A DNA stretch of 10,217 nucleotides from Proteobacteria bacterium UBA6492 (GTDB lineage: Bacteria; Pseudomonadota; Gammaproteobacteria; UBA6429; Thiohalophilaceae): the NCBI GenBank assembly GCA_002436485.1, contig DJMK01000019.1, positions 1-10,217 on the forward strand. Reading direction: 5' to 3'. The translations under genes and the position numbers were made by a program. Positions 1 to 5,894 of the stretch are shown here, in pieces (position 1 is the stretch's first letter; each line of letters opens with the position of its first letter). A model generated the notes under the pieces. It saw nothing but the letters and a program-made list of their open reading frames with translations, was not told the origin of the DNA and searched no databases.

Positions 1-16
1 TTACAGCAAAAAGCAC

Positions 17-22
17 TATAAT
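17..22 (+). promoter_or_regulatory. candidate -10 element for the lipoprotein gene
   Basis: A perfect TATAAT hexamer sits about 80 bases upstream of the lipoprotein start at 102. A -35 element at normal spacing would fall just outside the window, so only half of the promoter can be seen. A transcript starting near base 29 would have a leader of about 70 bases. Confidence 0.35.
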
Positions 23-101
23 TATGAAGGTACCGGTTATACAACCACTGGGCACCTGCCACAAACAAACACTATCCTAATCTCATCAATGGAGCTGTTT
101 A

Positions 102-584
102 ATGGCTAAAAGATCATATTTTTCATTGTTTATCATTATATTATTCACATCAGTATTTATTGCTTGTGGCCAAAAAGACACAATAACCAGGCAGGATATC
201 GAGGTCTTTTATACCAAACTTGAGACAGCAATTAATGCGCGGGATGTTGATTCGGTACTAGACAGTGTAGGCGATGATGTAGAAATCAACCTGACGATGA
301 TGACGCCTGATGGAAGTCAGGAGATGCAACTGTCCAAGGAGCAATACGCGGCCAACATGAAAAAAACATTCAAGGTTGCTGATGGCTATAGCTACCAAAT
401 TCAGGAGATGGGCATCACCATTGCTGCTGGCGGAAACAGTGCCGTGGTGGAACTACGAGTGCTTGAGAAGATTTCTGTAGATGATCAAACAATAAGTGCC
501 ATAAGCAATGGCGAAAGTGAAATAAAACTTGTCAGCGGTAAATTACAGGCAGTCAGGATTGATGGCATCGTGGTAATAAAATAA
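102..584 (+). CDS. small lipoprotein, possibly NTF2/SnoaL-like fold
   Basis: The 160-residue protein begins with a basic N-terminus (K3, R4), a hydrophobic stretch at about residues 7-20, and a lipobox-like F-I-A-C ending at C22. This predicts lipidation at C22 and attachment to a membrane on the periplasmic side. The lipobox is slightly off consensus, with Phe at -3. The mature part (about 135 residues) starts with a helix-like segment (residues 30-60, including a short N-A-R-D-V-D stretch) and continues as alternating strands. That pattern and length recall NTF2/SnoaL-like domains (DUF4440 type), but this is an inference from shape and no catalytic residue is evident. The start at 102 is supported by a GGAG sequence at 91-94, seven bases upstream. 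It is monocistronic and convergent with the gene at 707-970. I do not recognise a specific family, so no function is assigned. Confidence 0.8.
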   Translation: MAKRSYFSLFIIILFTSVFIACGQKDTITRQDIEVFYTKLETAINARDVDSVLDSVGDDVEINLTMMTPDGSQEMQLSKEQYAANMKKTFKVADGYSYQIQEMGITIAAGGNSAVVELRVLEKISVDDQTISAISNGESEIKLVSGKLQAVRIDGIVVIK

Positions 585-610
585 AAGTTACGGGCATGTG
601 ACTTTTATTT
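579..610. terminator. bidirectional terminator-like hairpin
   Basis: A 13-bp stem (579-591 with 598-610, one G-T wobble) with a 6-base loop (592-597) overlaps the stop codon of the lipoprotein gene. Each 3' arm is T-rich (ACTTTTATTT), so the structure can resemble an intrinsic terminator on both strands. It suits the convergent genes at 102-584 (+) and 707-970 (-). The stem is AT-rich, so it may be a weak terminator. Confidence 0.55.
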
Positions 611-706
611 GCCAAATAGCGTTAACGGGTTGGCGGGTTAATCGAGGGGGTGAAGACGACATCTACCCCTTTCATTAGGGCAATATGGCTTACGCTGACT
701 AACTGT

Positions 707-970
707 TTATGCCGGCTTTTGCTGTTTGGGGGCCCAGACAGATTTGCCTTTGCGCCCGCTGCGTGCATTCAGGTCATTGACTAGCGTTTGTGCATGTTCC
801 GTTACCTGTTTTAGTGTTCCCCTACGGCTGCCAACCAGTGAAGAATCTCCGCGGCCAACGATATATTTGTACCAGTTTCCGCCATCCACACCTTCGGGGG
901 GTTCCGTTTTCTCAACGCTAACGACCTTGTAGTCATATTCAGCAAGTGCTGCATTTTTACGTGGTGCCAT
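707..970 (-). CDS. small basic protein of unknown function
   Basis: The protein has 87 residues. It begins M-A-P-R-K-N, contains a compact region with D-G-G-N-W-Y-K-Y and G-S-R-R-G-T-L-K, a helix-like stretch (about residues 55-72), and a basic tail rich in Lys, Arg and Gln. There is no signal peptide and no membrane segment, so it is probably cytoplasmic. The ATG at 970 is preferred over an in-frame GTG at 973 because GGGA at 977-980 lies six bases from the ATG but only three from the GTG. An extended -10 promoter (1036-1041) and a 5' leader hairpin (1002-1027) lie upstream, which makes this a credible expressed gene despite its size. The string G-D-S-S-L-V-G-S-R-R-G looks structured rather than random. 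I do not recognise a named domain. The basic tail could suggest nucleic-acid contact, but that is speculation. Confidence 0.7.
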   Translation of the reverse strand: MAPRKNAALAEYDYKVVSVEKTEPPEGVDGGNWYKYIVGRGDSSLVGSRRGTLKQVTEHAQTLVNDLNARSGRKGKSVWAPKQQKPA

Positions 971-1001
971 CACAATTCCCGTTTAAATTTAATAGTGTTT
1001 T

Positions 1002-1027
1002 TATTGCTCAGTCTGTGCTGGGCAATA
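1002..1027 (-). promoter_or_regulatory. 5' leader stem-loop of the 707-970 gene
   Basis: A 10-bp inverted repeat (1002-1011 with 1018-1027, one G-T wobble) with a 6-base loop lies immediately after the predicted transcription start from the promoter at 1036-1041. The stem is followed by A-rich sequence on the transcribed strand, so it is not a terminator. A hairpin at the very 5' end of an mRNA could stabilise it or be an operator. Confidence 0.4.
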
Positions 1028-1035
1028 TATGCGCA

Positions 1036-1044
1036 ATTATACCA
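1036..1044 (-). promoter_or_regulatory. extended -10 promoter for the small gene
   Basis: On the minus strand this reads TGGTATAAT, which matches the extended -10 consensus TGnTATAAT exactly. No good -35 is seen at normal spacing, as is common for extended -10 promoters. Initiation near base 1029 would give a leader of nearly 60 bases before the ATG at 970. Confidence 0.55.
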
Positions 1045-1407
1045 AGTTTTTTACAGGATTACGAATCTAACGTGGATAAACTGTTTCGGTAATTTAAGAA
1101 TAGCCTTGCATGCCCTTTATAGGACGAGCCGAATAGATTTTGATCGTTATTTGATCAGGTTTCGGCACGACTAGCTTTATGATAAGTCACGGTTTGGTAA
1201 CAGGATCTAAAAAGGATTTGATATCTTGTAAATCATGCATAGATTGATCTGCTAATTTGCACTGAATCCTGGTCAGTCTGCGATGGACCAATAGCTATGC
1301 AGATTTTCTATATATAAAAGCTATCGAATTTTGATCACGATACGCTGTGTAAGACAACAAAAGTGACGTCGAATTATGAGGTCGAGTTAGAAAGCGGGAA
1401 ATTTAAC

Positions 1408-2196
1408 TCAATCGTGATCAGACCACTGGCTGGCATCAATGGTTTCCTGGTAGCCATGCCAGGTAGCGTGGCCAATCAGCGGCAATAAAACCACCAGTCC
1501 AATGAAAGCGGTAAGGAAGCCTAGTAATACACAAGCGACAATGATACATGCCCAGATAAACATGGGAAGCTTGTTGCGTAACACGGCATTAATACTTGTA
1601 ACAATGGCAGTCACCATGTCAACTTTCTTATCCATAATCATGGGTAATGAAAATGCCGCGGTACTAAAAATGATGATAGCGAAGATAGCGCCAACGGCCG
1701 AACCAATGCCGAGAAACATCAGCAAGTCTTCCCAGGCTGGATCGACCTGTACGGGAAAAAATACATGCAACATCGCAGCGGCTCGTGCCCATACGAGAAA
1801 CACCACCAGCAAAATTGCGGCAAAGATGATTTCGTTTCCAATATGACGGCGACCTTCGCGCAGGCAATAACCAAGCACCGGTGGAATGTTCTTCTGCAGC
1901 TGACAACTGATTGAGTACAATCCAATGGCGAGCACTGGTCCCATTAGAATAAAGCCGGACAGCATGGCAGAAAAAAGGTAAACATCGCCCACCAGCAGGG
2001 TTACAGCACTGATGAAATAACTGATCAGCAGCATAATAAAACCATACGTCAGGCTTTGTTTGGGAGCACGCTTGATATCCTGCCACCCGGTACGCAACCA
2101 GCGAAGCGAAGCCCAGGTATCCAGCTTTTTGCAGGGTGCAACAAACGGTAACTCATCCGGGCTGGCAGGTTTGTTTTGAGAGTCAGAGGATTCCAT
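1408..2196 (-). CDS. DUF2189 family integral membrane protein
   Basis: This 262-residue inner-membrane protein matches the DUF2189 (COG5473) family. A hydrophilic N-terminus of about 35 residues is followed by the family signature G-W-Q-D-I-K-R-A-P (37-45) and S-L-T-Y-G, then about six hydrophobic segments (roughly 50-68, 77-98, 122-145, 160-182, 210-228, 230-245). The other family marks are M-D-K-K-V-D (188-193), the T-S-I-N-A-V-L-R-N stretch (200-208), and L-P-L-I-G-H-A-T-W-H-G-Y (238-249) near the C-terminus. The length is normal for the family and its function is unknown. It lies 84 bases downstream of the antiporter gene on the same strand, so the two may be co-transcribed. No clear Shine-Dalgarno sequence precedes the ATG at 2196. 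A transporter or scaffold role would be a guess. Confidence 0.85.
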   Translation of the reverse strand: MESSDSQNKPASPDELPFVAPCKKLDTWASLRWLRTGWQDIKRAPKQSLTYGFIMLLISYFISAVTLLVGDVYLFSAMLSGFILMGPVLAIGLYSISCQLQKNIPPVLGYCLREGRRHIGNEIIFAAILLVVFLVWARAAAMLHVFFPVQVDPAWEDLLMFLGIGSAVGAIFAIIIFSTAAFSLPMIMDKKVDMVTAIVTSINAVLRNKLPMFIWACIIVACVLLGFLTAFIGLVVLLPLIGHATWHGYQETIDASQWSDHD

Positions 2197-2280
2197 AGCT
2201 ATTCAAAGTATAAGACATGCAACAGGCATCGCACAGCATGCAATACGTTAAAAATACTTAACCAGGCACCTCGGATATTG

Positions 2281-3450
2281 CTAGTCACGGCGAAGTTTAT
2301 CAGAGACGGCTATCGGCGAAGGATAGCGCAGCACAATAAACCATGATGAAATAATAAAGGTTAACATAGTGCTTAGCTGGATCAGGTAAGAGGCCTTTTG
2401 GCTGATAACGCCAAGATCAAGTGCCAGTACTGCGATGAATAGGGAAAATTCACTGGTCTGCCCAAGTCGCACACCGGTTTCTGTTGATTTGTTTTTTACT
2501 TCGTCGTTTAAGCGGAACAACCGGTCAAAACAAATTGGCTTTATAACAAGCAATATCAAGGCAAGTAAAATACCCGCGAACCATATCTCTGTAATTGCGC
2601 CAAGGTTAAAGTTTGCGCCCAATGCAAAGAAAAAGATTACCAGGAAAAAATCACGCAGAGGCTTGAGGCTTTCTGCGATATATAGCGCGATTGGATTGGT
2701 CGCCAGTACGATGCCCGCAATGAACGCACCGATTTCTGCTGACAAGCCAAACATCTGGGCAAGTTGTGCCATACTCAGACACCAACCTATAGCCATGAGA
2801 AAGATGTATTCTTTTATTCGATCAAAGCGTCCGATTAGTCTTATCAGCACATAACGTTCAAATAGCCATGCAAATAGTATCAGGCCAAACAACGAAACGA
2901 CCAGTTTCAGAATTTGCATAGCCGGTAAAACTTTATCCCAGTCAGCCGGCAGCAACATCAGGATAATAATTGCGATGAAGTCCTGTAACAGCAGGATGCC
3001 GATGATGATTTCGCCCATATGTTGGTGATGCAGTACCGTGGTAGGCAACAGTTTCAGGCTGATGATGGTGCTGGAGAACATCATGGCGGATCCGATGATC
3101 AGCGAATCAACTGGTGCAAAGCCGAAGCCCAGAGAAAATATAAAACTGACTATGAAGAACAACAGGCTACTTACAACCGTGACGATCACCGACGTTCGCA
3201 GACTGTGCAATAACTTTTGTGGTTTCAGGTTAATGCCGAGTAGAAACAGTAGAAAAATAATACCGATCTTTGACATGTTGCGAATGATCTCGGGATCAGG
3301 GATGTAATTCAGGACTGAAGGCCCCAGTGCGACACCCAGCAAAATGTAAACGACCAGCAAGGATTGCCTTGCATAGAGTCCAAGCGTTGCAACCAGCGCG
3401 GCACCGGCAAAAATCAAGAACATATAAAATGTAATGGGATCATTATGCAT
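2281..3450 (-). CDS. CPA2 family monovalent cation:proton antiporter, KefB-like
   Basis: The 389-residue polytopic inner-membrane protein belongs to the Na+/H+ exchanger superfamily (PF00999, CPA2). It has about 12 hydrophobic segments. Family marks include L-G-P-S (42-45), the L-L-Q-D core with Q156 and D157 (the conserved Gln-Asp pair, with Asp expected to bind cation or proton), G-L-S-A-E-I-G-A-F-I-A-G (235-246), the segment 263-279 that ends F-A-L-G-A, and G-Q-T-S-E-F-S-L-F (330-338), which corresponds to the G-x-L-x-Q-x-x-E-F motif of Kef proteins. The protein stops at the end of the membrane domain and has no TrkA-N or TrkA-C regulatory domain, so it would not be gated in the KefB/KefC manner. 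Which ion it exchanges (K+ or Na+) cannot be told from sequence. An AGGA at 3460-3463 supports the ATG at 3450. The DUF2189 gene follows on the same strand. A perfect 14-base palindrome lies 35 bases upstream of the start. Confidence 0.88.
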   Translation of the reverse strand: MHNDPITFYMFLIFAGAALVATLGLYARQSLLVVYILLGVALGPSVLNYIPDPEIIRNMSKIGIIFLLFLLGINLKPQKLLHSLRTSVIVTVVSSLLFFIVSFIFSLGFGFAPVDSLIIGSAMMFSSTIISLKLLPTTVLHHQHMGEIIIGILLLQDFIAIIILMLLPADWDKVLPAMQILKLVVSLFGLILFAWLFERYVLIRLIGRFDRIKEYIFLMAIGWCLSMAQLAQMFGLSAEIGAFIAGIVLATNPIALYIAESLKPLRDFFLVIFFFALGANFNLGAITEIWFAGILLALILLVIKPICFDRLFRLNDEVKNKSTETGVRLGQTSEFSLFIAVLALDLGVISQKASYLIQLSTMLTFIISSWFIVLRYPSPIAVSDKLRRD

Positions 3451-3484
3451 GCACTATGTTCCTGCAACCTGCTGCGAGTGAAAG

Positions 3485-3498
3485 AAACTCATGAGTTT
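3485..3498. promoter_or_regulatory. perfect 14-base palindrome, candidate operator
   Basis: AAACTCATGAGTTT is its own reverse complement and lies in the 183-base gap upstream of the antiporter gene. Such a spacer-free dyad fits a site for a dimeric regulator, or a very tight hairpin. No terminator T-tract follows on either strand beyond the three T of the arm itself. Confidence 0.35.
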
Positions 3499-3637
3499 GT
3501 ATGCTGATAATTGGTGGAACGGGTTGATTGTACCGATCGCCGGGGCTATCCAAAAAGGTAATGGGCGCGTGGTAATTACAGATGCTAGTTTATCAGGAAT
3601 AGCTAATATATCTGTTGATAGCGACACGGTTGTTTAG
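3491..3637 (+). CDS. possible 48-residue ORF, doubtful
   Basis: An ATG at 3491, inside the palindrome, opens a 48-codon frame ending in TAG at 3635-3637. The tail of the peptide contains G-R-V-V-I-T-D-A-S-L-S-G-I-A, which has a protein-like alternation. However, there is no clear ribosome binding site, the direction opposes both neighbours, and the last four bases overlap the stop codon of the 3634-3858 gene. I list it because it occupies most of an otherwise empty gap. Chance is the more likely explanation. Confidence 0.12.
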   Translation: MSLYADNWWNGLIVPIAGAIQKGNGRVVITDASLSGIANISVDSDTVV

Positions 3638-3858
3638 TCGAGCGCAGGCCCAAGAATAAAGTCGACAATTTCAAACCCGTGGTCTTCCAGGGCTGCTTCA
3701 ACTTCATCCCAGGTATAGTCAGGATTTTGTTCCTCGACCTGGGCAACCAGCCCGGTTACGTGGCGAAATACCTCATGCTCCTCGAAATCATCGGGTATTC
3801 GGACAAGGCGAACCGCGTTGTAGTCATGTGCTGGTAATACCATCAGTTTGTTCGCCAT
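3634..3858 (-). CDS. small acidic protein of unknown function
   Basis: The 74-residue protein is rich in Glu and Asp and has no signal peptide or membrane segment, so it is probably cytoplasmic. It begins M-A-N-K-L-M-V-L-P-A-H-D and continues with R-I-P-D-D-F-E-E-H-E-V-F-R-H, a helix-like stretch (about 27-43), T-W-D-E-V-E-A-A-L-E-D-H-G-F, and a hydrophobic end, I-V-D-F-I-L-G-P-A-L-D. The start is well supported: GGAGG at 3865-3869 lies six bases from the ATG. The strong ribosome binding site and the balanced pattern of hydrophobic and charged residues favour a real gene. The W-D-E-V-E-A-A-L-E-D-H-G-F-E pattern resembles a small regulatory or adaptor fold, but I do not recognise the family. 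It is 183 bases upstream of the antiporter and divergent from the response regulator at 4159. Confidence 0.7.
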   Translation of the reverse strand: MANKLMVLPAHDYNAVRLVRIPDDFEEHEVFRHVTGLVAQVEEQNPDYTWDEVEAALEDHGFEIVDFILGPALD

Positions 3859-4158
3859 TTTGTGCCTCCGTAGGGTCTGTCACGGCTAATTTTTCTTACA
3901 TTTTACAGGCTGCGTCACAAAAATTTCTCATCTTTTTGATGCGTTGTACGATACAGATATCAGTAAATTCCTGTTTACCGCGGGCTATGTGGTGATGGAA
4001 TAAACTGTACTCAGTAGTAGTACCCCGCCTGACTTGAAAAATCTGCAGCCGGCAGCCCGGTAACAAAGGGACAGGCAGATAGGCAGGGATGCGAAGTGGC
4101 AGGCATGGATGAAATAGCAATTGGCAGGCTATTTCACTACCGATTAAGAGGAAGCACA
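3859..4158. other. 300-base divergent intergenic region
   Basis: This region separates the 74-residue gene (-) from the response regulator (+) and must hold both promoters. I could not assign a convincing -35/-10 pair in either direction. The half nearest the response regulator carries five copies of GGCAG (starting at 4051, 4074, 4082, 4098 and 4123) and a 9-bp hairpin at 4110-4136. A minus-strand frame runs through it, but its composition looks like chance and it overlaps the response regulator, so I do not call it a gene. Confidence 0.4.
4110..4136 (+). promoter_or_regulatory. leader hairpin upstream of the response regulator
   Basis: TGAAATAGC (4110-4118) pairs perfectly with GCTATTTCA (4128-4136), giving a 9-bp stem and a 9-base loop that contains one of the GGCAG repeats. 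It ends 12 bases before the AGGA of the ribosome binding site (4149-4152). No T-tract follows, so it is not an intrinsic terminator. A role in translation control or mRNA stability, or as a protein-binding dyad, is possible. Confidence 0.35.
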
Positions 4159-4572
4159 ATGAATAATGAAATTGGGAAAATTCTGGTTGTCGACGATATA
4201 GTTGAAAATTGCGACATCCTGAAGATACGCATGGAGAAGGTCGGTTACGATGTTGATACCGAAACTGACAGCAACCAGGCAATCGACAGGCTAAGGGCAA
4301 GCGAGTATGACCTGGTCCTACTCGACATCAATATGCCCGGTACCAGTGGCATTACCTTGCTAGAACAGATTCGCGGGGATGAAGCCTTTGATTCCGTGGC
4401 GGTCATTATGATCACTGCAATCGATGATGTGCAGGTCGCGCTGGACTGTATGCGTAAGGGTGCGTGTGGTTATTTGACCAAGCCGTTTAATATTGACCAG
4501 ATAAGACAACAGATTAATAACTGTTTCAAGCGTGTAACGGAGAAGCAGGTTTCCGGCGCTGCAGGCGCCTGA
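4159..4572 (+). CDS. single-domain (CheY-like) response regulator
   Basis: The 137-residue protein is a receiver domain with no output domain. All phosphorylation residues are present: the acidic pair D12-D13, phosphoacceptor D56 (in L-L-D-I-N-M-P-G), T86 (in I-M-I-T-A) and K108 (in Y-L-T-K-P-F). A short tail of about 20 residues follows the domain and ends in small residues. The start at 4159 is chosen over an upstream in-frame ATG at 4096, because an AGGA at 4149-4152 is six bases away and the receiver domain begins directly after it. With no effector domain it should act by protein-protein contact or as a phosphate relay or sink. It is convergent with the REC-HD-GYP gene and only 45 bases separate their stop codons. 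No histidine kinase is in view. Confidence 0.92.
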   Translation: MNNEIGKILVVDDIVENCDILKIRMEKVGYDVDTETDSNQAIDRLRASEYDLVLLDINMPGTSGITLLEQIRGDEAFDSVAVIMITAIDDVQVALDCMRKGACGYLTKPFNIDQIRQQINNCFKRVTEKQVSGAAGA

Positions 4573-4577
4573 CGATA

Positions 4578-4603
4578 CAGGTACTGCCAGGGAGCAGTGC
4601 CTG
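4578..4603. terminator. hairpin between convergent regulator genes
   Basis: CAGGTACTG (4578-4586) pairs with CAGTGCCTG (4595-4603), giving 9 bp with one G-T wobble and an 8-base loop in the 45-base gap between two converging stop codons. There is no T-tract on either side, so intrinsic termination is uncertain. A perfect palindrome CAGGCGCCTG (4562-4571) overlaps the end of the response regulator just before it. Confidence 0.35.
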
Positions 4604-4617
4604 CGTAATATTCTACA

Positions 4618-5712
4618 TCAACCGGAATTATATAGGAGGTTTTCCGGTTCAGCTTCATCCGCATACTTGTTCTTGATCTCAAGCACATCCGGAATGATTT
4701 TGCTGAAGTCACTGACCAGTGCCGGGTCAAAATGCTTTCCGCTCATGTGCTGAATCTCTGCCACTGCGTGTTCAACTGACCAGGCCGTTTTATAGGGTCG
4801 GTCCGAGGTCAACGCATCAAAAACATCGGCAATTGCAACAATCCGTCCATATATTGGAATGGCTTCACCTGCCAGGTTATTGGGATAACCAGTTCCATCC
4901 CATTTCTCGTGATGGTTGAGTGCAATATTGCGCGCCGCCTCCATGACGTCGGATTTACCATTTTCCAGTAATTGAGCACCGATGGTGGTATGGGTCTTCA
5001 TGACTTTGAATTCATCATCTGTCAATTTGCCAGGTTTGAGCAGGATGGAATCAGGGATGCCAAGCTTGCCGATATCGTGCATCGGGCTGGCGTTGAGTAT
5101 CAGTTCGCACTCTTCGCCGGGCAGGCCATGTTGCTCAGCCAGCAACTTTGAGTAATAACTCATACGGATAATATGCTGGCCTGTTTCGTTATCGCGGAAT
5201 TCAGATGCTAGTCCCAGCCTTTGTACAATTTCGAGCTGGCTGTCACGTAATTGCTTGGTACGAATAGTGACCTGTTCCTCCAGGCTTAATTTTTGCTGAC
5301 ATAAACGTTTGTGCAACAGGCGTACTTCGAGCAGGTTTCGTATACGTGTCATAACCTCTGAAGCACTGAATGGCTTGTTAAGAAAATCCTTGGCACCGGC
5401 GTTCAGTGCCTTGACGCGCGACTCTTCATCCGTATTGGCCGATAAAACCATCACCGGCAGGTAGGAGTCCTGTTCCAGTTCCTGTAGCCGAGCCATCACC
5501 TCGTAGCCATCCATGCTTGGCATATTTAGATCCAGTAGAACCAGGTCAGGTTGATGTTCCTGGTAAAGGTTTTGGGTGTTAGTAGCATCCGTGGTGCTGA
5601 GAATGTTCCGGTAGCCAGCCTGTTTCAGGAAGACTTCAAGCAGTTTTATATTCAACTGCTCATCATCCACGATAAGTATTTTGGCGCTTTTGTGTAGTGA
5701 CGAATCTGGCAT
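4618..5712 (-). CDS. REC-HD-GYP response regulator, cyclic-di-GMP phosphodiesterase (RpfG-like)
   Basis: The 364-residue cytoplasmic protein has a receiver domain (about 9-128) with D16-D17, phosphoacceptor D61, S91 and K113. A linker with coiled-coil character (about 131-165) leads to a complete HD-GYP domain (about 166-345). Metal and catalytic residues expected of active enzymes are present: E176, H180, H212-D213, K216, H241, H267-H268 and D296. The signature segment W-D-G-T-G-Y-P is at 271-277 and the R-I-V-A-I-A-D-V-F-D-A-L-T block at 290-302. The family hydrolyses cyclic-di-GMP to pGpG and/or GMP, so phosphorylation probably adjusts second-messenger levels for motility or biofilm. The ATG at 5712 is chosen over a TTG at 5802, because the extra 30 residues show no domain-like character and the receiver domain begins 10 residues after this ATG. 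The ribosome binding site is weak. It is convergent with the single-domain regulator and downstream of metA. Confidence 0.9.
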   Translation of the reverse strand: MPDSSLHKSAKILIVDDEQLNIKLLEVFLKQAGYRNILSTTDATNTQNLYQEHQPDLVLLDLNMPSMDGYEVMARLQELEQDSYLPVMVLSANTDEESRVKALNAGAKDFLNKPFSASEVMTRIRNLLEVRLLHKRLCQQKLSLEEQVTIRTKQLRDSQLEIVQRLGLASEFRDNETGQHIIRMSYYSKLLAEQHGLPGEECELILNASPMHDIGKLGIPDSILLKPGKLTDDEFKVMKTHTTIGAQLLENGKSDVMEAARNIALNHHEKWDGTGYPNNLAGEAIPIYGRIVAIADVFDALTSDRPYKTAWSVEHAVAEIQHMSGKHFDPALVSDFSKIIPDVLEIKNKYADEAEPENLLYNSG

Positions 5713-5894
5713 ACAGGCTTCAGACCTTCTTGTGTTCCTGATGTGGTGTCCCCCAATGGACCGTACTTTCTGTATCGGTACTGGTCGCTCAATATTTAGC
5801 AAAATTGATTAAATATCTGACAAAACGCCCAATAAATAGTCATTAAAAACAAAGGGTTATCTGCAGAGGCGCAACCTGGTCTGAATCAGCCTGC
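5713..5894. other. intergenic region between metA and the HD-GYP gene
   Basis: The 182 bases should hold the metA terminator and the promoter of the HD-GYP gene. I see no good GC-rich hairpin with a T-tract after metA. An AT-rich stretch contains the 7-bp inverted repeat ATATTTA/TAAATAT (5792-5798 and 5810-5816), and on the minus strand a TTGTCA resembling a -35 element occurs just upstream of it, but the spacing to a -10 is long. The promoter is therefore not resolved. Confidence 0.3.

Larger units (their letters stand above)
974..1407. other. 434-base gene-free region with dyads and a promoter
   Basis: No convincing reading frame is present on either strand. The right-hand part is AT-rich and repeats TGATC/GATCA several times. 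It holds an outer inverted repeat (1125-1133 with 1161-1169, one mismatch) that encloses TGATC (1141-1145) and GATCA (1153-1157). Farther right, TGATCACGAT (1332-1341) is matched by its exact inverse ATCGTGATCA (1411-1420), which overlaps the end of the DUF2189 gene. The left end carries the promoter and leader hairpin of the small gene at 707-970. There is no tRNA-like T-loop and no T-tract terminator for the DUF2189 gene that I can identify. Confidence 0.5.

Noticed and set aside
1187..1291. A 34-codon minus-strand frame (TTG start) in the empty region
   Set aside because: It has no ribosome binding site, is very short, and has no recognisable family. Chance frames of this size are common.
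1664..2086. A 140-codon frame within the DUF2189 gene on the same strand
   Set aside because: It is a shifted frame of a clear membrane protein, with Cys and Trp-rich content and no family likeness.
2435..2854. A 139-codon plus-strand frame opposite the antiporter
   Set aside because: The antiporter frame has family motifs throughout. The opposite frame shows only the composition expected from an antisense shadow.
4096..4158. An upstream in-frame start for the response regulator
   Set aside because: The ATG at 4159 has a good ribosome binding site and directly precedes the receiver domain. The longer form would translate through the leader hairpin.
3896..4300. A 134-codon minus-strand frame across the region ahead of the response regulator
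   Set aside because: It overlaps the well-supported receiver gene, has no ribosome binding site I can see and an odd composition rich in Cys, Pro and Arg. It looks like a chance frame.
5713..5802. A longer N-terminus for the HD-GYP protein from a TTG start
   Set aside because: The extra 30 residues show no domain-like features, and the receiver domain starts naturally after the ATG at 5712.
5792..5816. A 7-bp AT-rich inverted repeat near the HD-GYP promoter region
   Set aside because: An AT-only repeat of this length is expected by chance in such AT-rich sequence, and I could not tie it to a clear promoter.
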